Shown: in pieces, positions 30,857 through 43,317 of the stretch
Position numbering within the stretch: position 1 is the stretch's first letter
How the letters are laid out: the number at the start of each line of letters is the position of its first letter
Origin: Takakia lepidozioides
Taxonomy: Eukaryota > Streptophyta > Takakiopsida > Takakiales > Takakiaceae
Reading direction: 5' to 3'
Assembly (NCBI GenBank): GCA_030704615.1
Contig: CM060732.1
Coordinates: 75,249,053 to 75,313,052, forward strand
Length of the DNA: 64,000 bases
Notes under the pieces: generated by a model
Told to the model about the DNA's origin: nothing
Seen by the model: only the letters and a program-made list of their open reading frames with translations
Databases searched by the model: none
Program-made: the position numbers and the translations under genes

Positions 30857-33519
30857 AACAATGTTTCTCTTGAAAGGAGCAAGTGTCTTGCTTCATTCAT
30901 TGATCTGTGTAGCAACTCAGTTCATCCACCATTGCCTGACCATGATGTACTGTTGAGGGCATTTCCTGTTGCATGTCCACAGGAAATGATGGTGGGGTCT
31001 ACCCAGCATAGGTGGGAAGTCACCCCATAATTGCACTTGACTGGAGCAGGTTATGAGTGAAAGGGGGTTTTGACCGACTCTGGTGATGGTGGAAGGAAAT
31101 CAGTAAACATTGGATATCCCAAATTTGGCCCCAAAAACTTCTGGGCAAAGCTCTTGTTCCATCATGTCAGTTCAATTAATATCGATAAAACTACACCAAA
31201 CTAAGGGATATGTGGAGAGTGAGAGGAAGCTCACTTGACTGCTCCTTGGCTGTGAGGGCATTGTCATCACAAGAACCACTAACGTTGGGTGGACCAAAAA
31301 GAGACAGATTTTTCCTGCGTAGTTTTTCCTATGTAGTGAGTTGTGGTGTGATGCTCAACTCTTGCACTAAGGGTGCGATTCTCCTTTCCTCATTAAGTTT
31401 TTGGTGGAAAGTAGCATGCAGATAGGATCAACAGGTCAAGAACTCTAGGATTCTCAATTCATCGCGCCCCTGTCACCCAAAATACTATCCCATCCCTAGA
31501 ATACACCTTAAAAGTCTCTTCGTGCAGAAGATGTGACAGAATACTTTGACAAAAGACCTTCCGTTTCTCCTTGAAGGAAGCCAGCCTAATGATGGGTGTG
31601 GAGGTCCAAGGGGCCACCTCTATTGCCCACAATACCGCAGGCATGGACTCTGTGAGGTGACAAGATTGTCTAATAAAAAGTATTTGTGCAGCTTTAGTCA
31701 TTACATTGCACATAAATAAGCTGACAGTACCTCCTCAGCTGTGGCATCAAATAGAGTAACATAGGTGCTGCATTCAATGATTCCGCTCCTACGCTGGTAT
31801 CTTTGGTCAAGGTCCTCAGTGTGCACAATCCCTCTTTGAATTCAAAATTCTAGGCTTGAACTCAGTTACAGTGAATAATAGCACCAGTGACAAAAAGCTA
31901 CATGCTTTGAAGACAGCTCCGAGTTACTAGGCTTTCCCTCCAGCGCCTTAAGAGCTGCTACCAGCACTTGTGTTGAAATGTGTCTGCAAACTGAGCAACC
32001 TCTTTTCCATCCCTTGCTTCCATGTGACACCTGCTATCTCTTCCTACAATGGAGGGTAGCTGCCATACATATGACAGAGTACACACTGCATTGCCATGGG
32101 AGGGGGGGCAATAGCATACGCAGACGTGACAATTCATAACGTTGAACACCGGCCAAGAAAGGAGGACTTACAAGAGCAGCATTGAAGGAAGCCAACTCTG
32201 ATACCAGGGACCCTGCTTGCATCGCCTGTCCAGCTGACTGGATCTCCCAACAGTCAGCGCCCAGGCTTCATTGGATCTATGCAGCTTCCCACGAACTATT
32301 TACCTTAAACACCAAACAAATACACTGCTGTCTGTGACCTCCGTGCAGAGCAAGTGATGGAGTGTCCGACCCGCCTGTGGCTTCCTCTCTGCCATCTCCC
32401 TCCCGATTTCACGCGCACATTTTCAGGGTTTCTATGTACCAGCGTCCGGGAAATAATTTCATTTGAACCAGCCAGTAGCCGCTCATTCCCAGCAGCAATC
32501 GGCTAAGTGGGTTGGGCAGTCGGTTGCTGCCCCTTAGTGGTAACTATACCCGGTCAATTTCCGGGATAAATTCTTTACAACCGGTAATATTCCTAATGAT
32601 TTATTTTGTGTTCAGCTATAAATCCGGCCCTTATAAATATCAACCTGTTGACAACACAAGTGTCAAATGCACAACAATAAGTAAATAATAATAATAAGAA
32701 ATAATCACAACCAGTTTTAAGCAATTCAAACAAGTGAAGAACATTGTATCCTTATAGAAGCTGGACCTGTCAATGCCTTCAAACCACATGGAGGCCAAGA
32801 ATTGAACCCGCGTGGACAGGTGAGCTGTGATAGCAGGCAACGAGTGCAAGCAGGCGTGGGGCTGGGGCTGCGAGAGCAACGTCCAGACTTAGTAGGGTTT
32901 GCCCGTGGGCCGCCCTCTTGAGTTCAATATTTTTTAACGTAAACGCCCTTCCTCGGATGTAACCCGGCCTAGCACGTTGGAATTCTGCCATGTGGCAGAC
33001 TTCGACGGCCATTTCCGTTTTTTGTAATATAAAAAGGGCCGGAATCCGTCCAGGCCTTGCCAACTAAGGCAGATTTCCTGTCTGTAATGAAATGGAAAGG
33101 CAAATATCCTTCTTAAAAGTAGGGCACCCGGTTGATTTCCGCTTCGGCCATTTTCCCCCTCGGATCCATTTCCTGAGGTTTCATATTTCATTCGGAAATT
33201 CTGGAATTTAGTCGGCTAGCATGTAACTGGCTGCCGGTTCTCCCCGGACGTTGCTATGTACAAACTACAAAACACAAAAATAGGATACACACAAAGCACG
33301 GCTGGAAATAGTAAAAGGCTGGAAATAGTAAAAGGGAAGTGAATGGTTAGCCAAGAAGGTTGAAGTACCAGAATAGCAAAAGCAAGAGCGAGGCTTTTGA
33401 CGTAAAGTCGGACGCATGGGTTTTTTCAGCGTCGACTTTCTATCCCTTCTTCTCTTTCCCCCAAGCTCCGTGTTAGGATCACAAGAACACAATTGGAGAG
33501 GTTTTGTCTCCTCCGCAAT
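30857..33519. other. Gene-free interval between PPR and F-box genes
   Basis: Nothing coding is supportable. 30,857-31,450 is probably the 3' flank of the PPR gene. 32,500-33,480 contains AT-rich stretches (for example around 32,560-32,700) and is the presumed F-box promoter; a duplicated ggctggaaatagtaaaag occurs at 33,301-33,336. Short antisense frames at 32,034-33,191 show no recognisable domain. Confidence 0.4.
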
Positions 33520-34503
33520 ATGGAGGAGATTTGGAGCAGGCTCCCATTCGAGTTAGTGATGGTAGTGTTGGCCCTTTTGCCATATCGAAGTCTTGTCCGC
33601 TTTCAATCGGTTTGCAAGTTATGGAATTCTCTCCCATCGACCGCTAGTTTCCAACAACTGTGTCAGCAACTCCCTCTTCACGAAGACTCCCATCTCTTGT
33701 CTTTTGGCAGATGCCCACATGTTTGCATGTTGTATACCCCCACAACTCGACGCTGGCACAAAATCGGCCTGAAACTCCCGAAGGATAATTCAGTACATAG
33801 TGTTGCTGCTACAGATGGAGGCTTATTTCTTTGCACAACGGACAAGCGCTACGCTGACGTATCATGGATTGTTTTCAATCCTCTCTTGAACAGTTCCAGA
33901 CAATTGCCTGCCCCTAACTCAACACATATCGGGTTTGTGGACAGGGTGCACTTGATTGTGGATAGACGCAGTAAGACCTACAAGATCATTGTGATATCAC
34001 ACATGGACGTCAGTGGGTCACCCTGGAGAACACACATGTATGACTCAGTTTGCGAGTGTTGGACCGAGACTGGAAAGATGCCGGCATGTGAATGGCGGTG
34101 GTGTTGGCGGTGTGATGGAAGCATTATATGTGGCCCTACCCTCTTTGCTCTGTTTCTTGGACCAAAGTATCCTTTGATGGCTTATGACATTGGTGCCGGT
34201 ACGTGGACTAAAGTTGTTATACACACGGCTAAGTTTGGTGAAGATGGTGATATTGTTGCTCGAAGGCTTGTAGAGAGTGAGGGGCGCCTGTTTCTAGTTG
34301 GGGGTGCTCGTGGTGGAGATGGACGACTTCTGGTAGTAATATGGGAGTTCAAAGATTCTAACAAGACTGCAGAGTGGGTGGAGATTGCAAGAAGGGAGTT
34401 CGCAACAAGGGCCCACCTGTATCACTATTTTGAGGTGGTGAGCCTGACAATCTCATATTCATTTGGACTGACAAACCCAATCCAGTTGTGGTGTATGACA
34501 TGA
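33520..34503 (+). CDS. F-box/kelch-type protein
   Basis: The ATG at 33,520 (MEEIWSRLPFELVM) is chosen because the frame further upstream opens only with TTG. The F-box spans about residues 2-48 (LPFELVMVVLALLPYRSL, VRFQSVCKLWNSL, then F and C). A plant F-box/kelch-type beta-propeller region follows: WIVFNPLLNSSRQLP, LIVDRRSKTYKIIVIS, YDSVCECWTETGKMP, YDIGAGTWTKV, GRLFLVGGARG. Such proteins are substrate adaptors of SCF ubiquitin ligases. After about 34,430 the conserved reading shifts frame: EPDNLIFIWTDK and VVVYDMKQHTWTS are encoded in another frame ending at TAG 34,599-34,601. A small indel or a cryptic intron therefore changes the C terminus, and the gene may be a recent pseudogene or the window may carry a sequence error. 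Confidence 0.8.
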   Translation: MEEIWSRLPFELVMVVLALLPYRSLVRFQSVCKLWNSLPSTASFQQLCQQLPLHEDSHLLSFGRCPHVCMLYTPTTRRWHKIGLKLPKDNSVHSVAATDGGLFLCTTDKRYADVSWIVFNPLLNSSRQLPAPNSTHIGFVDRVHLIVDRRSKTYKIIVISHMDVSGSPWRTHMYDSVCECWTETGKMPACEWRWCWRCDGSIICGPTLFALFLGPKYPLMAYDIGAGTWTKVVIHTAKFGEDGDIVARRLVESEGRLFLVGGARGGDGRLLVVIWEFKDSNKTAEWVEIARREFATRAHLYHYFEVVSLTISYSFGLTNPIQLWCMT

Positions 34504-34601
34504 AGCAACACACATGGACATCTGACTTACAAACTTGGACTATGGAATGCCATCGTGTTAAGGGTTTTGCTAGCGGTCTTAGTTTAGGTGCAAAAGTCTA
34601 G

Positions 34602-36002
34602 ACAAGTTTTTTTTTTTATTTGGCCCACTATGCAAAGGGTTTTGATGCTTAGCACTGATACTTGCGATTAAGCTCCGAGGATCGATACAGGTGTCACTAG
34701 AATATTCTGTCCGTATTTCTAATGAATGACATCCCTTGGATCAACAGTTTCATGGTCACAACAAGTTTTGTTTGGCCTTTTAAGTGTTGAGTTCAACTTC
34801 TTGTGCATGCCAATGAATGAAAGTCAATCGGATGTTACTTGCGTGCCATCCGGGTGATTCTATTACTGCGATAGTTATTTATAGACACTCTGTAATCTTC
34901 CAGATTATTACTACCTGTTCATAAGTACTATATTGCATGTTTTCCATGCATTTGTTTTAAATAGTTTGGATCTAGAGTTGGTTAGTACACTGAGTGCCAC
35001 CCACATGATTCTAGGGTCAAATCCTACTACCTTGACGGCCTCTTGATGGGTGTGGTATGTTGTATGTTCCAGTGTTGTGCTAAATCATTTACTGGGATTT
35101 ATCTAGTGGATAAATTAGTGTAAGGGTAAATAACTTACCCAGGTTGGCCCATTTTATTTACCCTTACACGTCTTACCCTTTAGACGGATAAAGAATCTGA
35201 GATATCCTACAGACTATCCAGTGGACCCTCTGGATGGGCCCGGAGCTTATGAGGTGACCCCATGGGTCGTCCTTATATCCTTATATGAAACCCCTCATAT
35301 TAAAAAAAAAGAAAAAAAAAAGGAAAAAATAACCTTACGAAAGGCCATAGAGGCTGATAGAGGAGACACTGCTCCAATATAAAATTAAAAGAGGCTCTAG
35401 GAGGCTGAGAGAGAGATGGAGATGTACGAGTTGAAAGAGAAATGCGAAGACAGGTGAGGATAAGAACTAGTGAGGAACTACATGTTGCCTCTCTTGCGCT
35501 TAGGCTCATTGAATTGAGCCTTGGATTTGCCCTTCCTAAAACTACGTCGATGACGCCAATGCACCTCTGATTCCTCAACATCCAAAGGAGAATGCCTGGT
35601 ACTAATCGAACTTCAAGCGTGCAAAGGATGGGGTCATTCCATTCAATTCTCATGTTTAAATCACCATAGTATGGCATGTGTCGTTTGATCACATGCTCAA
35701 CTATAAATAAGGTTTTTATTTTTATTTTTATTTTTTGTATCGGTAAGGTGGGAGGTAGTCCTCGAATTTTAGTAACATCCCCATGGGGCCACAAAGCAAA
35801 CACACTATTTTTCATAAATATTTAGTGACAAAAAAAACTTGAAATTCAATATCTCCCACATCGTAGATCCAAAAATTATGAAACCACCTGAATGCAAAGA
35901 GAAGCAAGATTCAATGATTGAGCTGAACATAAGAGAGCCGGATTCAAGAGCCATTATCTCTGTCGGAGCTCTATTGGGGGTGTAAAAGAAGAATATTGGC
36001 AA
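34602..36002. other. Gene-poor interval with a perfect 15-bp inverted repeat
   Basis: No gene recognised. At 35,118-35,132 (gtgtaagggtaaata) and 35,155-35,169 (its exact reverse complement) there is a 15-bp perfect stem with a 22-base loop. Homopolymer A runs lie near 35,301-35,330. The minus-strand frame 35,300-35,815 shows no motif. Confidence 0.5.
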
Positions 36003-36192
36003 GGGTTTTTTAGGCGTAATAAAGAATCATTTGCATGGACTTACAAAGATTTGAAGGGTGTCCCACCAACCATTTGCGAACAGCATATATTTTTGGAGGA
36101 AGGAGCAGTTCCGGTGAGATAGAGACAACACCGTTTGAACCCAAAATATTTATTGTTGGTGAAGAAAGAATTGGATAAATTCTTTTATTAAG
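36003..36192 (+). pseudogene. Ty3 reverse-transcriptase fragment
   Basis: A short stretch encodes FAWTYKDLKGVPPTICEQ, IFLEEGAVPVR, a stop, then LNPKYLLLVKKELDKF. This is the well-known segment just upstream of the RT palm in Ty3-type elements. It is distinct from the RT of the two methyltransferase elements and ends abruptly. Confidence 0.7.
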
Positions 36193-36344
36193 ACCCTGGA
36201 CGGAGGCCTTGCGGTTTGGGAGATCTCAGCAACGAAACAAAACAAAACAAACAAAACAAACAAACAACCTTTCTTTGGTGTAGCTCCCACAGCATGGTAT
36301 CATTGAATTTGACTAAGTATAAAATGTACTATGACGAAGTTAGA

Positions 36345-36512
36345 CTAAACATCAAGGTGATATGGGGTTTGTTCTTAGTGTCATTGCTTTCTTGCTTGGA
36401 GTATTTTCATTGTCTGTCACTTCTCGTATCATTGTGGCATCGACTTTCTAGTGTATTATGTTAGGAAGTGGTTAGATAACGATGTGTGTTGTAGCACGAT
36501 GCTAACTTGGTG
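36345..36512 (+). repeat. Diverged LTR fragment related to copy 2
   Basis: The segment reads ggtttgttcttagtgtcattgc ... ttttcattgtctgtcacttct and then ttgtggcatcgactttctag ... cgatgtgtgttgtagcacgatgct ... gtgcacgaca. It corresponds in order to 50,728-50,885. It repeats the same junction (ttatc followed by ttgtggtatagc) seen at 50,791-50,805, which argues that this junction is a normal feature of the LTR family. Confidence 0.65.
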
Positions 36513-39500
36513 CACGACATGTCAATCATCCATGACTTCTCTCTTAAATTGAATTAAAGGCCTTCTAATGGAATGTAGAGGAATCATATAAGAGTGACAG
36601 ACTTAGCCAATTCCAATTCTCTGCCCAACGACAGATAAACAGGGGTTGCTTTTACAATCAAACAAGTCAAAGATTTTGATTGCAAACAGATTAGAGCAAA
36701 GCCAAGGTCACTAGCCCAACATAGAAAGACACACACTCCACGAAGTCGAAAAATCCAGCCTCTTTGCAGTCACAACCTCTGATATTGGCCAAGACTAATA
36801 TCACCAATAAGAGATATTGATCCCCCAATCAAACAAGGACAATCCAACACAAGGGCCAGCTTGTAGTAGATGCAACACTGTGGACAACACAGAAGGAAGG
36901 GTGATACACTAAGAGCATGTCACATGCAGCCTTTAATACACAAAAGGTGTCACAGCTTGAACAATAGACAGAAGGAGCAAAAGCTGCATTGACCATCATT
37001 TCAATGTGTTCACAACACTTACTTCACATCCCAATAACTCATTGAATTTCATTTCGTTGTTAAGAATCCGTCCCAGTGTGCTCCCAACGCCACATCCGAG
37101 GGTCACCTGCAGACATAATCCTTGGTGCTATGATGTTGTCCCTGCAGCGCAAACAATGAAAATTGTACATCTAAGCATCTTCATCTCACCCTTGGGTTAG
37201 GCACTCCAATTCCTTGTAAACGCTTTGCAGTGGGCCATACCACATCGCACATATGGGCACAAAACTGACATCTCCCATTGTCATACAGGGTTCCACCAAT
37301 CCTGGTACGTTCGCAGCTTCTCACCATCCCAAAAGTTTCTTATTTCTGTTGGAGGTTGTAAAATACACTTATCCATCCACCGAGCCCTGTTCTGAATATT
37401 GACTAATTATGTTTATTTTACATGATTCTCTTCCCAATTTTGTTGAAGGAGAGTGGTTCTATGGCAGAGAGTGCACATAGCCCAAAACACCCGAATGACG
37501 ACAATGTTGGAGGCAATTAGCAAAGAGCCGCTGGTGAAGTGTATGGTGGTGGAGAAGAATTGTCACTTATCCTAGGAGAATGCAATGAGATGCTCATATA
37601 CGAACATTATCGTGAGTAGCTGAGAATAAAACGTGGTTGTTGGAATGGAACTCGAAGGGCAGTCCACAATAAGCCGTTGTTGTCTCCCTGCTCGAATAGT
37701 ATACACGTAGTGCTCCCCTCCCTCCTTCATTGCTTAGCTCACAGACCCCGCTCCTCATTTGCTACCCTGCATTTGCATAGCGCTCACATCACTTCCTGGT
37801 CCAGCGTTGCTTCCATGCCAAACTTGCAGGTGTTTCCATTTTTCATAAACGATGTCCCAAGAGCCCCTCGCAGACTGGCATGTCAGCAGTCTCGAGTTGT
37901 TATGGACACTAAGAGAGTGGTTAAAATTTACCCTAAAATTTCATAAGAAAAAACAAAAAAAACGACGTGTCCACATCTCATCTCCGCCATTGGATGGACA
38001 TGGATCGCCTGATGCAGCCTGGGACTTGGACAACGTGAACTCCTGTCTCTCAATTTCTCTCTACTCACTCAGTTTATCGCGTTTATAGCTTTGAGGGCAT
38101 AAATGGCTAGCGGTTTTTTTTCAATGACGCATGCGATTGTGGGAGAGTAGAGAGAAATTGATACCTCCGCGTACTGCCCGCTATGTGTGGAGTGGCCCAG
38201 TGCGAAGGCATAGTCGTTTGAGACACGCGACTCCTGCTCACATGGGGATGCTGGAGAAGGAGTCGAACGACTTGGAGAGCAACTCGGAGGAGGATAGTGG
38301 AGTGACTCGTATTTTTTTTTTTTAAAGGTGGACGCGTTGCCAAAGCAAGCGTAATTTATGGTGTCACTTGACCCAGAAGGGCTACTACCTTCTGGTAGGA
38401 AGGTTGACACCTTTGTAACAACCAACAGGGTGGTTTGAACCCACAACCACTCGTAAGAGGGTATATGCCCTTACCACTGGGCTACATGTTGGTTTAAATT
38501 GTTTAAGAAAAAAAAAAAAATCATGCGATTGAATTTACCCCATTGTCGACGTGGCGGCCTAGGTGTACTGCACACATTATATATATATATATATATATAT
38601 ATAAGAGCTGTCGGGCGATGGACGACGGTGGCTATATATATATTTTTTGGGTTCGAGCGACCGCTGGGCGACCGTGGCCTTTTTTTTTTTTGGTTTCAGG
38701 TGGCCTCTGAACGACGGCGACGGTTGGAGCCTGGGGACGACCGTAGCGATGCAATCTTTATTTATTTTTGGTTCGGACGACAACGACGATCGTCGCACCC
38801 TCACTATACCGACGGCGATGGTCGGGCGACCATGACGGCCATTTCTAATACCGATTTTTTTTTTTTTTTCATAAGTGTAATTTTCGGAGGACGTGGGTCA
38901 CACCTACGTGTCACACTCTGTACCCCCTGAAAATTACATTATTGACACCTAAAACCGACATGACGTGATCGTCATTGACGCAGATGACGGGGATTTGGAG
39001 AGCCATTTAACTCATGACATGGTGTTGAATAATTTACTCCAGTAGTTACCATTACTCCAGTCCATTGTCGTGTGGATGTTGACATGGCATCACCCAGTAT
39101 TATCAATGACTGGACATAAAATCTGACGTGGCTATTAAACATTGGAGGTTCTACTGAGACACGTGTCTATTGTCAATGGTTTTGTTTTAGATTAATAATA
39201 GGATGTGACATAACAACAATATTATACTACTCAACTCACACATAATATATCAAACCACTATGTCAGTGGTCTAGCATTCCCCAGCAATGTACCCAAGGAG
39301 CCAGGGATCATTGCTGACGATGGGGACTCCATCATGGACAAAAGACACAAATACGCCATAGGAAAGTGTTACACCTGCACCACAAAATACCCAAAATGTG
39401 GGGAAATGCTAGACCGTGAGTAGCTCACATGAGTAAAAAATTACCTGAGCATCAAACTGCTTACTCTAGGCTCACCATCAAAGCAAGGGGTCTATAACCG

Positions 39501-40069
39501 CGGACACCACAGCTACATAGGGCCTATTATCGCGGGTAGGAGATGTGAAAAACAATCATCCTCTCAGGTTTGGGGTTGCTACAAAATAAAGTGTGACACA
39601 TGTTGCATGCCTACGACTGAGCTATCTAATGAAGTTCAAATTGTTGCTGGAGGGATTCCCTTCACTGGAAGATCCTTCTTTCTTGGACCGTCTTGTTGCA
39701 CTTGTGGGGAGCTTTGAGTTTTCAGACGTCATGATGGGCAATGCCTACGGTCAATGGTGTGTTAAATTAATGGTAACACCTCTTCTTCATGGCCTGCATC
39801 TGTGTTTCTCTATTTTGTTGTTGATGGTTTGTGTCCCTACATTTGACATTAAGTTCTATGCCTCCATGCATTTCTGTGCTATTTTGTCATTGTGCACCAT
39901 GGAACTCCAGGCCGATAGGAGATAGGGTAATGTTTGGTGGATCATATAAGAATTCCACCTTAAGCAGACAAAAATCTTAGTGGAATGAGGCACAATTGCT
40001 TGATTGGACACCTGCACTCGACCGCTTTTGAATGAGGACCAAGAGAGGGAATCAACAACAACTCTTCTA
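36513..40069. other. Gene-poor interval with low-complexity and inverted repeats
   Basis: No supportable gene. Features: an (AT)n microsatellite at about 38,577-38,603; poly-T and GACGG-rich low-complexity DNA at 38,600-38,870; and a near-perfect inverted repeat ggtctagcattcccc at 39,268-39,282 versus 39,399-39,415, separated by about 115 bases, like a small foldback element. Antisense or sense frames of 60-140 codons in this stretch follow the low-complexity DNA and are not believed to be genes. Confidence 0.45.
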
Positions 40070-40079
40070 GCATTTGTGG

Positions 40080-40265
40080 GGATGTGAGTACACATGTAAT
40101 GCAGGACATTTGACGGAGGTGCTGCACATTTTGAACCTTCAAGGCATAATTGCTGCAGAATACTTACTCCTATCTCTTGCAAAAGTGCATCAGCATGAAA
40201 GGCCCAGCAGAGGGAGAGCTGGTGCACTGCCATATCATCAGAAATGGGATTCAATCCACATTGAC
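40080..40265 (+). pseudogene. PPR gene fragment
   Basis: Reading across one frameshift, this encodes AGHLTEVLHILNLQGIIAAE, then LLQKCISMKGPAEGELVHCH and IIRNGI. It parallels the start of the intact PPR gene (AGQLKEALQTLNQGGISAD, LLHKCIKMKGLEAGKQVHAH, at 27,862-28,020). No further PPR motifs follow, so it is a broken fragment, probably from a duplicated family member. Confidence 0.7.
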
Positions 40266-41376
40266 TCCCATCTCCTGGGAGAGATGGCTCATCATTTGTT
40301 GAGTTGGTTGCAACTCATCCGCCACGTCACTTTGTTCATTCTGCTGCAAACTCGGATTTGGTAGACAATTTACCTCATCCTCCCCTTGAGCTTCAACTGT
40401 ACCGAGTAATGGATCCTTTTTCGTCGCCAGACCACGACAGTAGCACACCTTCCTTTATCATTTTCTCATAAATCTCCAACCATATCAATACCCTCCTCCA
40501 AGTAAATATGATATCTAGTTCAGGCATTTTTATACATCCACTATGGTCCCGCACTTGGCATGCACGTTGACAAAGGTGTTGAGTAGAGAGATGTATCAGA
40601 AAGAGATCATGGAGGACTTCCAATGCGAAGGAGAAGAAATAATTCGTTGAATATTCCAACAGGAGGAAGCAGACATGGAATTGTCCAAGGTCATTATTGC
40701 ACTCCTCAACAAGTCATACCACCTCCAGTAGACTCTTGGCCCGCTTTAGTTTCTGAGCCACCTCAAGAACAAGAAGCCACCACCAAGGAAGCCATGATGC
40801 TCAATACAATGAACAGAGCCTCCAACTTGCTAACAAACTACTTTAAGGATTATGTACCCTTAAAGCAAGTGGACACTTTAAGGGTACATAATGGGTGGGT
40901 TCCTATAAGGTTGCCTGAAATGCGGCACCCTTTTCCTCTTTCACACTTGTTGTCTTGACCAAGAATGGAAAAAGGGCGTTGCATTTCCTTGGTCGAGACC
41001 CTTCCCAGTACCTTTTTCTCCGGGTTCTTCTAGGGTTGCCTGCGAAATACGACACCTTTTTTCTTCTTTCTTAGGTGGCTTCACACATGGGGAATTGCTG
41101 GTCACTAATTTCACGAGCTCCCTTGTTGTTAGGTTGATACGTACTAATTTTTTGGGGGCAACAAATTCGAGGTGTGCATATTGTACTTGAAACTTCTTTC
41201 TTGAAAGTTTGTACTGTAAGAACTTGTATACATTCACAATCCCGAGGGTGCCACCAAGAGATATTCTTGTCCTTGGCTTTGAAGGGGCCATGAGCCCCGC
41301 AATGTGTAAACTTACTTGCAAAGTGTGGATGATGATGTTTGAATCTCAAGCCTTGAATTTCACATAGTTGCATCAT
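40266..41376. other. Unassigned interval
   Basis: A plus-strand frame at 40,623-40,958 (111 codons) and a minus-strand frame at 40,941-41,321 are open but resemble nothing I know. The region contains the perfect hairpin described separately at 40,849-40,892. Confidence 0.35.
40849..40892. repeat. Perfect 17-bp hairpin
   Basis: attatgtacccttaaag at 40,849-40,865 is followed by a 10-base loop and its exact reverse complement at 40,876-40,892. It could be a foldback remnant or a structured RNA. The short perfect stem is less typical of plant miRNA precursors, which have longer imperfect stems. Confidence 0.8.
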
Positions 41377-41466
41377 CAGTCTGAGGTTCAACTTCATAAA
41401 CTTCTGGTTAGCCTTCTTCAAATGACCTACATAGTTCTGTTCGCGGGGAATGATGTTGAGGTCCGC
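41377..41466 (-). repeat. 90-bp block duplicated at 52,515-52,604
   Basis: cagtctgaggttcaacttc ... gttgaggtccgc occurs here and at 52,515-52,604 in the same orientation with about five differences. Read on the minus strand both copies stay open and encode GHLKKANQKFMKLNLRL. The two blocks bracket the second retrotransposon and about 1.7 kb to its right. The gene of origin is not recognised. Confidence 0.8.
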
Positions 41467-41590
41467 GCCAGTGTTGGGCGGGTATTACTGTTTCTAATAC
41501 CAGCCGGGTCCGGGTATTGAAATGAAATTAATTTGCAATACCAGCCGGTTCCATAGTATTGAAAGATTCCCTTAATTTTAATACCTGCCA

Positions 41591-42009
41591 TGTCATGGTT
41601 TTAGTCATGGTTATCTAGAATTACCTACTTCTAGTTAACTAGGACATTTTAGATATTTATATTTATATTTTGTGTGTTGGGACTTCATTGGGTCTCACAT
41701 GCCAAGTGAGGTGTCGAGCCTCACTTGGGACATGGGGATAGGTTTTCCCCTTGTGAGGATGGAGGAGGCTCATCTTCTTGTAGTTGAGCCTCCATGAGCT
41801 TCTCTCACCTCCATAGCTCTAGGTTTGAGAGGGAGTGTGTTGAGGGCTTTGTAGGGTGGATTCCCTTAGCAAGGGTGCCCTTGGCTTGACTTAGTTTATG
41901 TGATAAAGTGGATTTCACTTGGAAGGACTAGGGCTTGTTCTTAGTGTGATTGCTTCATGCTTTAAGAGTTTTCATTGTCTTCCACTTCTTTCATTTCTCA
42001 TCTCTTATC
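41591..42009 (+). repeat. Left terminal repeat of copy 2
   Basis: It begins TGTCATGG and aligns with 50,376-50,795 almost without gaps (about 98% by eye). The segment that precedes the equivalent repeat on the right (50,320-50,375, following the polypurine tract) is not present on the left, so the left LTR is probably missing its first 55 or so bases. Confidence 0.85.
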
Positions 42010-43317
42010 ACTATAAGAAGATCACCTTATGCTTGTGAGTGCGGAGTGTAAGGATTAGTTTTGCACTTGTATGTTAAAGAGGTTGAGAGCTAGGAGAATT
42101 TAGCTCTTGTATCACAAGGCTTGCAAGGGGTTGCAAGGAAATGTACTCGAGTGTTGCATGCACTAAGGAGTTGGAGAGCTTGAGAAGAAAGCTCTTGAGT
42201 CACAAGATTTTGCAAGGATTGCAAGGAGGAAGTCTTGTGTGTGTGGAAGCATGGATTCTAGGGTTTGATAAACATTTGTATGCATTATGGAGTCAATGGT
42301 ATGCGCTATGGCTTGTGGAGAGTGACTAAAGGCTTGTTAGTGCTCATTTCACTATCAAGCTAGGGTTAAGCAAGTTCAAAGTGTGGATGTTGTGGAAAAG
42401 AAGCCAAGGAGCTACATAGGCTTTGGGCTTGAAGACAACAAGGGCAAGTACTTGGAGAGTACTAATAAGCTCAAGAGGTTTTGAAAGGAAGCATGTGAAG
42501 AAATCTTCCAATCATAGTGGGGTGGAGCCAAGCTTTAAGGCGCCATTGGAAGGGCTTGGAGAACATATGGTGGGAAATCCTTGAAGGGAAATCATCATTC
42601 AATGTATGCATAGCTTCACCCTAACTATGTAATGTGACAAGAGGGGGAGGCAATACTTGGCTATTCATGCTCTTGGTAGTGCGAGCTTTGTGGTGGATAG
42701 TTGACCAAGCAAGTGGTGCATGTGTGGAGCATGCTCTCTTTGAGTTTGTAAGTTCAAGTTTGAGAAGGGGAGCTTTTGAACTAGCAAGAGGTGAAGGCCT
42801 TGAGATCCATTTGTGTGTGAAGTGGAGAGGTGTTGATTCATGTTATGATGAAGGAGAGCAACAGATAGGCCAAGAGGTCATGGAACATGCATTCAAATGA
42901 CCAAGGGGAGCACATGGATGATGGATTGGTGCAAGACCCCAAATGAGGCATATGGTGGGATCCAAGGCGGATTGCTTGGGAGCATTATTGTAAGTGACAA
43001 GCATCTGCTTCTACACATTGAGATAATTTGTGTTGATTTGGAGCAATTGTCAAGTGATGAGGAGACAAATGCATGATTGCTCGGCAATGGAGATATGGTA
43101 GTTTGTAATCAAATCCCAAGGACTAGAAGGGGGATTGATTTGGTGGACAATGACTTGCAAGTTGAGTTGGACCACTCTTGGTTGCACATTGGGGTGGAAG
43201 AGAGCAAGAAGATGCCTCTTATGACCACCTAGAGACCATATTTTTGCTTGAGTAGAAGCATAGAAGTCAAGGACTTGCATTCTAGCTCTTCATTACAAAC
43301 CCTAGTAGTGTATGCTC

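Noticed and set aside
38499-38930. 143-codon frame with Ile-Tyr repeats
   Set aside because: Product of an AT microsatellite and poly-T runs.
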